This document shows, in pieces, positions 8,680 through 15,894 of a stretch of DNA of 18,439 bases. The notes under the pieces are model-generated. The model made no database searches and was not told where the DNA came from. It saw nothing but the letters and a program-made list of their open reading frames with translations. A program made the position numbers and the translations under genes. Every line of letters starts with the position of its first letter. Position 1 is the first letter of the stretch. This DNA comes from Chrysochromulina parva (taxonomy: Eukaryota > Haptophyta > Prymnesiales > Chrysochromulinaceae), in NCBI GenBank assembly GCA_002887195.1, contig PJAB01000985.1:1-18439 (forward strand), read 5' to 3'.

Positions 8680-8922
8680 CGCTTTTTGCCGCGCCCAGAG
8701 TGCCCGCGAGGGCGCCGAAACTACTGTCTTTTCCTCCTGTATCTTGACGATGTTTGTGTGGCGAGTCGGCCCGATTTCGTCCTTGCGACACTTTGACCGA
8801 CGCCGTTGTGTTGAGCGCTTCGCCCGACGAAAATCCGAAAGATGCCGGACCGACATTCGCCCCTATCCCTTCGCCGTCGCCCGTCGCCCGTCGCCCAACG
8901 TTGCTCTTCCAACTAAGCAGCC
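8680..8922. promoter_or_regulatory. Shared divergent promoter region
   Basis: This 243-bp spacer separates the start codons of the minus-strand coiled-coil gene and the plus-strand cyclophilin. If the coiled-coil gene starts at 8856 the spacer shrinks to 66 bp. It contains a short tcgcccg triplication near 8873-8893. No TATA box is evident. The promoter role is inferred from position only. Confidence 0.5.
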
Positions 8923-9720
8923 ATGCCCAACCCGATTGCAACATTTTCCACCACCATGGGCGACATCAAATGTGAGATCTACCTCGACAAGATGCCGATA
9001 ACCGCCTCCAACTTCATCGACCTCGCCCAGTCGGGCTTCTACAATGGCCTGCACTTCCACCGTGTCATCCCCAATTTCATGGACCAGGTGTCATACCCAG
9101 CTCGGGAAGCACCCGCACGTTGCGCTGCGCGCGCCACCATGATGCTCACCGTGTGCGTCCGACTCCCACGCTGCTAGTTTGGCTGCCCTTACTCAAAGGA
9201 CCCAAAGTCCAGCCAAGCAGGCACCGGCGGCCCGGAAGACGGCACCTTCAAGAACCTCGTCACCGGCGCCATCGAAAGGCGCTCCAATGGCGGCAACATC
9301 AAGGACGAGTACGCGGCCAAGATCTCAAACGAGCCGGGCACCCTCAGCATGGCGAACACGGGCCGTCCCAACTCGGGCGGCTCGCAGTTCTTCATGAACA
9401 CGGTGCACAACGGCTTCCTCGACTGGTTCTCGCCGGGCGCATCCAAGCACCCCGTCTTCGGCAGGGCCATTGACAAGGCCTCGTTCGACATCATGGTGAA
9501 GATCTCGATGGTGAGGACCAAAGATGACTGCCCTATCCAGCCGATCCAGATGAAGTCGGTCATCATTAGCGGCCTGGGCGACACCCGCTCCGTGCCAGCG
9601 CCCTCCGTGCCAGCGCCCTCCGTACCAGCGAGGCCAGTGCCCTCCGATTTGGCGCCGCGACCAGCAGCGAAGGACGAGGCGCAATGGTTCAGGCGACTGC
9701 TTCAATGCTTCAAGTCGTGA
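8923..9720 (+). CDS. Cyclophilin-type peptidyl-prolyl cis-trans isomerase (2 exons)
   Basis: Exons 8923-9087 and 9178-9720 give 235 residues. The cyclophilin fold is clear: [11 protein letters not shown] with the catalytic Arg at 47 and Gln at 55, the insert [10 protein letters not shown] before AGTGGP, then [20 protein letters not shown] and HPVFG with His146. The Trp that binds cyclosporin in human CypA appears replaced by Phe in NGFLDW, although a Trp follows two residues later. Residues after about 190 form a Pro/Ser/Ala tail with a repeated PSVPA motif and a basic end, beyond the family core. No signal or transit peptide is visible, so a cytosolic or nuclear protein is likely. The family catalyses Xaa-Pro isomerisation in protein folding. 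Confidence 0.93.
9088..9177 (+). other. Cyclophilin intron (90 bp, phase 0)
   Basis: Donor GACCAG|GTGTCA, acceptor GCTGCTAG|TTTGGC. Removal joins PNFMDQ to FGCPYSKD, the expected cyclophilin continuity; reading through instead ends at a stop overlapping the acceptor. It has no decamer repeats and no flank duplication, a useful contrast to the coiled-coil gene introns. Confidence 0.9.
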
Positions 9721-9760
9721 CGCGAGTGTTGAGAACGTGAGCGGGCGACGCTGGACGCAC

Positions 9761-9836
9761 TCTCCATCCACGGACGCTCTCTCCGTCCACCGGAATCCTC
9801 TCCGTCCACTGGATTACTCTCCGTCTACTGGATTCC
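9761..9836. repeat. 19-bp minisatellite, four units
   Basis: Units start at 9761, 9780, 9799 and 9818 with consensus tctccgtccacyggawtmc, and a degenerate fifth unit follows. It lies just beyond the cyclophilin stop, in the 3' UTR or convergent intergenic space. No function is visible. Confidence 0.75.
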
Positions 9837-9867
9837 TCTCAGTCAGTGTCGTGCCCGATGTGAGTAC

Positions 9868-9912
9868 GTCGTACACGTCGTACACGTCGTACATGTCGTA
9901 CATGTCGTACAT
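9868..9912. repeat. 9-bp tandem repeat gtcgtacay, five units
   Basis: Five contiguous nonamers; the first two end in c and the last three in t. The plus-strand reading SYTSYMSY is a by-product of the 9-bp period and has no gene support. Confidence 0.8.
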
Positions 9913-10411
9913 CGCGCTCGCTCATCGGAGGCTCGGCCCTGTTCTAAGCCATCTCAGCGTCACGTCGAGGCGCGGCCGCGGGGCGAGACCGAGAGCGTCG
10001 GGGTCCGGCGCGTGACTATCGTAAATTGCGTATAAAATTGTGACGTGACATCTTACCGGACGCCGATCCGGCCGGGCGCGGGCATGGGCGCGGGCCGAGT
10101 AACCCGAAGGTCGAAAAAACGAAATGCGCACATCAGACATGTGGTGTGGCGAAACTGAACGGGATGTCACAGTCCGATGAGGTATTTTCTATTCGTACAG
10201 TAGTAATACTATGGTCCCGTCCCGTGGCACACAACCCGCTTGCGAGTAGTGCCAATACGTCCCGCTTGCGAGTAGTGCCAATACGTCCGGGTTTTGTGTC
10301 CAATCAAACAATGCAGCAGCTCCGATGTGCCCCCACCAGAGGTCCATGTAAGGTCCTCCTCGTATAAAGTTTGCTAGCAGTCCGTTGCAGCTCGCGCCGG
10401 GGGTCAGCCGA
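9913..10411. other. Intergenic region between convergent genes
   Basis: No gene is supported. It holds an exact 26-bp tandem duplication at 10235-10260 and 10261-10286 (cccgcttgcgagtagtgcca start). The region is locally AT-richer near 10020-10050, as expected for 3' flanks of the converging cyclophilin and carrier-like genes. No clear polyadenylation signal is recognised. Confidence 0.5.
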
Positions 10412-11275
10412 TCAAACACCACCAAACAGCGTGGCGATCTGAAGCCACGCGGCCTGTACCGGCGGCGTGATGAAGCCGCCCATCATGAGCGAGACGCCCA
10501 TGATGAACGCGCCCACCAGCGTGGAGCGAAGGTAGTTGGCCGGCTTGAAGAACTCCTTGAACGGGAGGCGCTTGTCCTTGGGCTGCAGGTAGTAGCCGCG
10601 CAGCTCGTTACCAGGCGAGGAGAGGACGCAGGCGCCGTAGACGATGGGGAAGAGCAGGAGCGAGCGGCCGTTCGCGGTGGCGGCGAGCGCGGGGAAACTC
10701 GCGAACAGGAAGTTGCGCAGGAAGTTGCGCGAGATGCCATACGCAATGTCGCGAATCACGGTCGGAAAGTAGGCGGTGAACAGCGACTCCTTGGTTATCG
10801 GCCGGTTCATGGACTTGCAGAAGCGGTAGTTGGTCACCGGGAGGGTGGCCGTTGTGAACACAAGGCCAGTGATGAACCCCTTGTAGGCTCCGGAGCCCGG
10901 CATGCCCTGCATGACAGCGTTGACGGCCTCGAAGAGAGGAAACTTGAGGAAGTTGGTCGGCAGCGTCGTCTGGAAGAACTTGATCGACTTGGCCATGTCG
11001 CTCTGCTTCATTGATTCGACCACCGAGATGCGCTGCACGAGCACGCGGTTCACAACCGGCTCCGTGAATGCCGAGAGTGCCGCGGCAACGACTGCACCCA
11101 CGGCACCCTGAGTAGCTCCTGCGAGGGCCTTGCTCATGATGGTGTCCACCACCATTTCGGGCGCAGCGACGCGCGCTTTGGGCGTGATGGCGGCCGCCCT
11201 GGATGCTCTGGCCGCCGATGGCACGACAAAACCAGCGCTGTTCGCGACGAGAGCGACGAGGACGAATGCGCGCAT
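10412..11275 (-). CDS. Plastid-targeted mitochondrial-carrier-like membrane protein
   Basis: A single exon of 287 residues. Residues 1-15 form a signal peptide (MRAFVLVALVANSAG) followed by FVVPS and a basic, Ala/Arg/Lys-rich stretch, a typical bipartite leader for a complex red plastid. The mature part has carrier-like features: GATQGAVGAVVAAALSAF then EPVVNR, KFPLFEAVNAV, GFITGLVFTTATLP then VTNYR, and LFTAYFPTVIRDIAYG resembling the even-helix motif of SLC25 carriers. The canonical PX[DE]XX[RK] is degraded (PVVNR, PVTNYR), so this is a divergent member or a structural look-alike. Hydrophobic segments near residues 60, 140, 215 and 265 fit a membrane protein. Substrate cannot be told. It converges on the cyclophilin gene. 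Confidence 0.75.
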   Translation of the reverse strand: MRAFVLVALVANSAGFVVPSAARASRAAAITPKARVAAPEMVVDTIMSKALAGATQGAVGAVVAAALSAFTEPVVNRVLVQRISVVESMKQSDMAKSIKFFQTTLPTNFLKFPLFEAVNAVMQGMPGSGAYKGFITGLVFTTATLPVTNYRFCKSMNRPITKESLFTAYFPTVIRDIAYGISRNFLRNFLFASFPALAATANGRSLLLFPIVYGACVLSSPGNELRGYYLQPKDKRLPFKEFFKPANYLRSTLVGAFIMGVSLMMGGFITPPVQAAWLQIATLFGGV

Positions 11276-11841
11276 TGGGAGAGGCAGGGAAGTGTGACGA
11301 AGGATTCGTTTTTTTCGATCCCCGTTGACCGAGATTCAACTGCGAAATTTCGGTCTAAAAGGTTAATTAAGCGCAATTAGAACTCTTCGAAGTTTGGTGT
11401 CAACTTGCGGAGGTGGGTGCAGATTGAGCCCATCGCACGGGTGAGTCGCGTGCACAGCAGCGGAACAGAGCTGATCAGAGCTCCTAAAGCGAGGAGCGGG
11501 CGGCTTTAGCTACGAAGGGTCCACTTTCTTTAACTTATGTCTTATGGACCATCGCACGGTGCTGGCACGGAGAGCGACCGCGCGAGCGTCGATCGAAAGT
11601 AACCGATTTCAGTCGGAAACCGCCGCCATCCGAGCAGGCCCCTCGTTCAACCTCGTTCTAGACGGCACTTGGCGTACAGCGGGTGGTGAAAAGACCGCAT
11701 TTCACGCTGCCGCGAGCGACACGTGCCGGCAGGCTTCAGGTAAACAACATCGACTGCTTAGCGATAGGCCGATACTAATGGGCGTCCGGCTCGCTATGAG
11801 ATCCTTCCACTCATGTGACGAGCGTTTGCCACCGCCGCCGC
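11276..11841. promoter_or_regulatory. Spacer with likely promoter of the carrier-like gene
   Basis: This 566-bp gap lies between two minus-strand genes. The part next to 11275 is AT-rich, with a T-run near 11310 and ttaattaagc near 11362, and plausibly holds the promoter and 5' UTR of the carrier-like gene. The far end would hold the 3' UTR of the upstream gene. Overlapping plus-strand frames here show no recognisable protein. Confidence 0.4.
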
Positions 11842-12662
11842 TCAGGCGGGTGCACCTAGACGGTGCGGACCCATCACCGAGCATGCGGACCCACTCGAGT
11901 AGAGCACGCTCCACTTCTTCTGCACGACGTCGCATACCTTTGCATGCTTGCCCCCGAGGCCTGCGGCGCGCGAGCGCTTCCGAAGGAGATCTTCGAGCTC
12001 CGCCGCGCTCGGCGTCCGCGCCAGCGAGCGCTGGCTCGCGTGCAGCTGCAGCTGCCCCAAACCCGGGTCGGCAGTGATGGGACGTCGCCGATAGTCGCCG
12101 GCCAACCGCGCATTCGCACTGAACACGGCTTCGGCACGCTCCACGCCGAGGGCCTCGGGCACACCGTACCGTACGCCCATCGGCAGGTAAATGGTTTTGC
12201 CTGCGACGCACAAGGCAGCACGTCCGTCAGCGCTCGCTCGGGTCGCGCATGAGCTGCGGGCGGAGACTGCGCACCCGTGCACTCGTCTTTGACGCCAAAC
12301 TTGGTCACATCGCCAACGGAGGGCTCCCTTCTGGTCAAGGGGAGTCTGCCGTGGGATGCACGCATCGACGAAGTCCAGTCGTGCACGGCACGACTCTCAG
12401 ATGGCATGAGGCCACTTATTGGATCGCGCTCCTGCTCTCTGATGCGAAGCGCCGGCAACGACTCGATTCTGGCCAGCGACGACTGGAGAGACGAGGACGA
12501 CTGGAGGGTCGTCGGGATCCTCATGGGCGTGGAGCCGTAGTCTGCATGGTCCGGCTGCACGGCTTGGTTTCGCGTCAAGGAGGAGAGGAACCACCGCTCT
12601 TCCTTGCCGTACAACTCGCTGAGCGACCCCCCCCGCGTCCCATGGAAGGCCCAGCCCGCCAT
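11842..12662 (-). CDS. Unrecognised protein, two exons
   Basis: Exons 12662-12275 and 12200-11842 give 248 residues after removing a 74-bp GT-AG intron in phase 1. I recognise no family. The N-terminal part reads MAGWAFHGTRGGSLSELYG with aromatic and basic residues. The middle has a Ser-rich stretch (TLQSSSSLQSSLARIESL). The C-terminal exon contains KTIYLPMGVRYGVPEALGV, then SAAELEDLLRKRSRAAGLGG and KVCDVVQKKWSVLYSSG, with mixed helical character. There is no clear signal peptide or membrane segment. Support comes from length, restored frame and a plausible divergent promoter shared with the TPR gene. Alternative minus-strand frames across 11702-12211 are less protein-like. It may be lineage-specific. 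Confidence 0.5.
12201..12274 (-). other. Predicted intron in the unrecognised gene (74 bp, phase 1)
   Basis: Donor CACGG|GTGCGC, acceptor GCGTCGCAG|GCAAAA, with a CTGAC branch-like motif about 25 nt before the acceptor. It joins FGVKDECTG to KTIYLPMGV. No decamers and no flank duplication are seen. Confidence 0.5.
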
Positions 12663-12799
12663 CCCGATTTCGAACTCAACTCGAAACTCCCGAGGTTATC
12701 TGAGGTATACCAAGTTTTCCTTCGAGGCCGAGATATCGGTAAGATTTACTGTTCACAGCCCTGGCAAATGCCCCTCACGCGTTTTCCTGGGGTAAAAGG
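12663..12799. promoter_or_regulatory. Short divergent promoter region
   Basis: A 137-bp spacer between the start codons of the unrecognised minus-strand gene and the plus-strand TPR gene. It is AT-richer than its surroundings near 12700-12760. The regulatory role is inferred from position. Confidence 0.4.
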
Positions 12800-14191
12800 A
12801 TGCCGGTCATGCCTACCAAGTACGTCTCGCCAGCCGAGCTGGCCGCCACGCTCGACGGTGCCGGGCTGCTTGCGGAGGCGACGGAGCGAAAGACGCGTGC
12901 CAACGACTACTTTTCCAGCGGCCTCTTTGATGCAGCCTTGCACTCTTACCTGACAGCGATCTGGTTCCTGAAAATTGTCCGACCCGTCTACCCCGAAGTC
13001 CTCTCGGGTCAGCTGCCACCATCCGACGATGAGGCGGTCAAACTGCTAGGCCACGGGGCAGCCATCGCCTCCGTGTCCAAGAAGGACGCAGCGGCTGCCG
13101 AAGCTGCTGCCGCTGCTGCCGCCGCTTCGGTTAAGAAGGCGCGCCAGACGCAGTGTATCAATTACGGGATCACCGCGCTGGCCGGGGCATGGATGGCCGC
13201 GCTGATGGCCGCTCTCATCGGTGCGTCCATGGTCCTGAGCGCCCGCGTGATGGGCGTGATGATACTCACCGCTGCCCTGCCGTGCGTGGGCATGTATGCA
13301 TTGTGGCGTTCTGGCACAGCGGCCCTATTCCCCGATGAGGCTGACGATGCCGCAGCGGCGGCGGCGGCGGCAGCGATCGCCGCTGCAGAGAACGACGACG
13401 AGGCCACGTCGAGTTCCGCGGCGAATGCGAGCATACTCCGGGGCTCGGAGGCCAAGGCGCTGCGCGTGGCGCTCCATTTGAATGTGGCTGCCTGCGCGCT
13501 CAAGCGAACCGATTGGTACCTCGCGCGTGAGGCTGCCAAGGTGGTGCTCGCCGATGAGCCCGGCCATCCCAAGGCGCTGTACCGGCTCGCCCAGGCCTGG
13601 GACGGCGCGGGGGACTCCTCTGAAGCGATGCGTACGCTTCTGAGGCTGCTCAAGCTCGAGGGGCAGCACCAGAACCTCGAGGCGCGCAGGCTGCTCGCCG
13701 ACGTGAAGCAGCGGCGCGAGCGCGAGAGGACGATGTTTGCAGGCGTGTGCAACAAGAGTGGGTTCTGCCAGTCGGAGGCCGAGGCGGCGGCGGCGCACGC
13801 ACGCGACGCGGCGGCGAAGCGGCTCATGCCAAAGTCGCCCCTCGATCAGCGATTTGACGCCTATGCAGAGTACGAGAAACGGCGTGCCGTGGGCTTCAAA
13901 TGGGAATGCGTGCCTGCGCGGCCCGTTGGCGGCCCCGGCAAGGAGTTGAGCAACGAGGGCCTGGCGGCAGAACTCACTTCGCGCAGTCTGGGCAAGCCAG
14001 ACGAGTTCACGTGGGTCGAGTTGGATCAGCTTAACGTGCCCAACGACCTGAGCGCCGACGACTACATCATGGTCGGCGGCGAGTGCTTCCAGCCCAGACC
14101 TCGGGGTTGGTCCGCTGATGAGCCCGTGCAAGCGCAATCTCCTGCCCGCGCTGCAAGCATGGGGGAGGCAGAGGAGGCGGCATCGTTGTGA
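12800..14191 (+). CDS. TPR co-chaperone-like protein with hydrophobic insertion
   Basis: A single exon of 463 residues. A first TPR lies at about 26-59 (KTRANDYFSSGLFDAALHSY). Two more lie at about 222-289 (LHLNVAACALKRTDWYLARE and HPKALYRLAQAWDGAGDSSE). The five carboxylate-clamp positions that bind the C-terminal EEVD of Hsp90/Hsp70 are conserved: Lys31, Asn35, Asn228, Lys258, Arg262. Between TPR 1 and 2 sit an Ala-rich helix, two hydrophobic segments (about 123-147 and 150-168) and a second poly-Ala/acidic stretch. That makes the domain split and possibly membrane-anchored. No FKBP, cyclophilin or J domain is present. The C-terminal 150 residues are not recognised. ATG 12800 has A at -3; a second ATG at 12809 is possible. 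A role docking chaperones at a membrane is inference. Confidence 0.85.
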   Translation: MPVMPTKYVSPAELAATLDGAGLLAEATERKTRANDYFSSGLFDAALHSYLTAIWFLKIVRPVYPEVLSGQLPPSDDEAVKLLGHGAAIASVSKKDAAAAEAAAAAAAASVKKARQTQCINYGITALAGAWMAALMAALIGASMVLSARVMGVMILTAALPCVGMYALWRSGTAALFPDEADDAAAAAAAAAIAAAENDDEATSSSAANASILRGSEAKALRVALHLNVAACALKRTDWYLAREAAKVVLADEPGHPKALYRLAQAWDGAGDSSEAMRTLLRLLKLEGQHQNLEARRLLADVKQRRERERTMFAGVCNKSGFCQSEAEAAAAHARDAAAKRLMPKSPLDQRFDAYAEYEKRRAVGFKWECVPARPVGGPGKELSNEGLAAELTSRSLGKPDEFTWVELDQLNVPNDLSADDYIMVGGECFQPRPRGWSADEPVQAQSPARAASMGEAEEAASL

Positions 14192-14220
14192 GCTGGTTTC
14201 CTAGAGGTCGGGTGATCCTA

Positions 14221-14296
14221 CCCGGCGAGATCTCTGATCTCGGGTGATCCCGGCGAGATCTCTGATCTCGGGTGATCCCGGCGAGATCTCTATCAT
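14221..14296. repeat. 28-bp GATC-rich tandem repeat (2.7 units)
   Basis: Exact units at 14221-14248 and 14249-14276, and a truncated one at 14277-14296. Each full unit has three GATC sites and near-palindromic gagatctctgatctc. It lies just past the TPR stop codon. Confidence 0.85.
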
Positions 14297-14595
14297 CTAA
14301 GGGCGCTGGGCGAGATTCGCGGCGCGCACGGCAGATGGCACGCGGTCCGGGACGTCGAGTGTCGCACGTACCGTACCAGGCACGAGTATTCACCTCAGTT
14401 TAGGAAAGTTTAGGGCTTAGCTCCGTTAGGTATTCATCACGTTCTGACCGGTCGGCAAACGTGTGTGTACGATACGTAGATTCTGGTCTTCGACAGTCTT
14501 GTTCTCAGCGTGCCACCGGTCCACCTGCGATCTAACCAACCGCCACACAGCCGCGAGCCCCCCAATGACAGCAACGCTCCCTGACTACCACGGCT
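14297..14595. other. Convergent intergenic region
   Basis: About 300 bp between the TPR gene (plus) and the HopJ-family gene (minus). No gene or RNA is recognised. A single gtttaggaaagtttaggg motif near 14399-14416 resembles a plant-type telomere unit, but it is not repeated. Confidence 0.4.
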
Positions 14596-15187
14596 TTACT
14601 TTTCCTTCAAGGCCAAGCCGTCGGGGAAGGAGACCCCATCCCAGCCAAACTCCATGAAGTTGCGAATGTTGCCGTGATCAGCACCACTGTGGCCAAGATC
14701 GGGAGTCGACAGCTGAGCGCAGTGGACCGCATGCTGATGGGCGACGAGGTGCATGCTGATGGGCGACGAGGTGCATGGGTGTGCAGGGCAACATGCGTCG
14801 CAGATCAATGGCTCACCTCGGATTCTTCAGGACGTCCTCGCGATAGTAGCGGCCAAAGCATTGAAGCGTGGTATCCTTCGAAAGCTTGTTCAGCTTCGCA
14901 AAGCTGAAGAGCTTGGCGGATCCCTGGTTTTTGTCCGCGGGGCTCGCAACCTTGCCGCATGAAAACGCTTTCGGAGTGTACAAGTACTGTTTTTCGATAG
15001 CGGCCATGGTCTGCTCAAATTCGATCGTCTCCGGCGCGCTTGTCAAGGTTTTCATAAAGTCGAAGGCATCAGCTGTTTCTGCGCAGCGTACAGAGTGCAC
15101 ACGAGCAGCCGAGGATGCCCGAGATGAGAGCAGCACCACGAAAGCCTGTGAAAGGCCCACAACGGCGAGAAATAGGAGGAAGCGCAT
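14596..15187 (-). CDS. HopJ-family protein with plastid-type leader (2 exons)
   Basis: Exons 15187-14817 and 14686-14596 give 153 residues. Residues 1-15 are a signal peptide (MRFLLFLAVVGLSQA) followed by FVVLLSSRASSAARVHSVR, a bipartite plastid leader. The mature part matches the HopJ type III effector family as I know it from bacteria: FEQTMAAIEKQYLYTP, KLFSFAKLNKLSKDTTLQCF, GRYYREDVLKNP, then across the intron SGADHGNIRNFMEFGWDGV. The length of about 110-120 residues is complete for the family. Despite the name, such proteins are widespread outside pathogens and their biochemical role is not established. A start further upstream at 15334 would bury the signal peptide, so 15187 is preferred. 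It is divergent from the ADPRM gene. Confidence 0.88.
14687..14816 (-). other. HopJ-gene intron (130 bp, phase 2) with 22-bp tandem duplication
   Basis: Donor CCGAG|GTGAGCC, acceptor GGCCACAG|TGGTGC. It joins KNP through a split Ser codon to GADHGNIRNF, restoring a conserved family motif. A 22-bp unit is exactly duplicated inside (14729-14750, 14751-14772). Confidence 0.88.
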
Positions 15188-15894
15188 TGAATGTTGTGTG
15201 TGTGACCCTGGCAAGCACACGTATGGCACGAAGTCAGCAGGCATATTTGGAAGACCGAAGACATGGCAGGATTCGTCCCACTCGCCTTGAGCGACGACGG
15301 AGAACGCCGGCGCTGCGCACACACGTGCGAACAAGGTGCGTCGTGGCCAAGAAGTTAATTAATTAAAAGGCCTTTAAGTCAAGTCAAGTCAAGTCAAGTC
15401 AAGTCTTGACTTGACTTGACTTGACTTGACTTGACTTGACTTGACTTGACTTGAAGTCAAGTCAAGTCAAGTCACACTGACTAAGCTCGTTCAGAACCCT
15501 TGCAAGTTAGTGATATGCATTGAGAAGCCCCAGAAGAATGTGGGTTGCTTTGTCTTTTGAATGGTGTGAGATAAAATGTACTCGTCTGTGTGCCCGTGTG
15601 TCCCCGATTTCTTCGTAGGATACCCCTCTTTCGAAAGCACACAGACACAATCACATTTTTACATTCACAAATTCACCTAAACACTTCTGACCGCCCCCGA
15701 AGTTATTGAACCGATCGTTCTTATTCAGGATATTTGGGCGAGAGCGCGAATGTCTCAATTACCGGTACCGCTTTGTCTTCTATAGTTCTATAGGAGAGAG
15801 TTGCGAAATGCGCCGAAAGCGAGACCGGCTGCCACAGGAGTCCGCAAGAGCCCGCCCATTTGTTGAGAGAATCGTCGCGATCAGGGCCGACGCG
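15188..15894. promoter_or_regulatory. Divergent promoter region of HopJ-family and ADPRM genes
   Basis: About 700 bp between the two start codons. Most of the stretch from 15350 to 15720 is markedly AT-richer than the genes. It contains the AAGTC/GACTT flip array at 15376-15473. An in-frame ATG at 15706 could extend the ADPRM protein into this region. Regulation is inferred from position only. Confidence 0.45.
15376..15473. repeat. Pentamer array with two orientation switches
   Basis: Six aagtc units (15376-15405), nine ttgac units (15406-15450), a three-base remnant, then four aagtc units (15454-15473). Because aagtc and gactt are reverse complements, neighbouring blocks are perfect inverted repeats able to form hairpins. 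The ttgact core equals a plant W-box, but relevance here is unknown. Confidence 0.95.

Noticed and set aside
11544..12077. Plus-strand frame of 177 codons
   Set aside because: It is mostly antisense to exon 2 of the minus-strand gene, with Ser/Arg/Pro-rich shadow composition.
14399..14416. Telomere-like tttaggg motif
   Set aside because: Only a single copy; not a telomeric or interstitial array.
14596..15187. HopJ match taken as evidence of a bacterial pathogen or secreted effector
   Set aside because: The gene has a spliceosomal intron and a plastid-type leader. The family name reflects its first description, not this protein's role.
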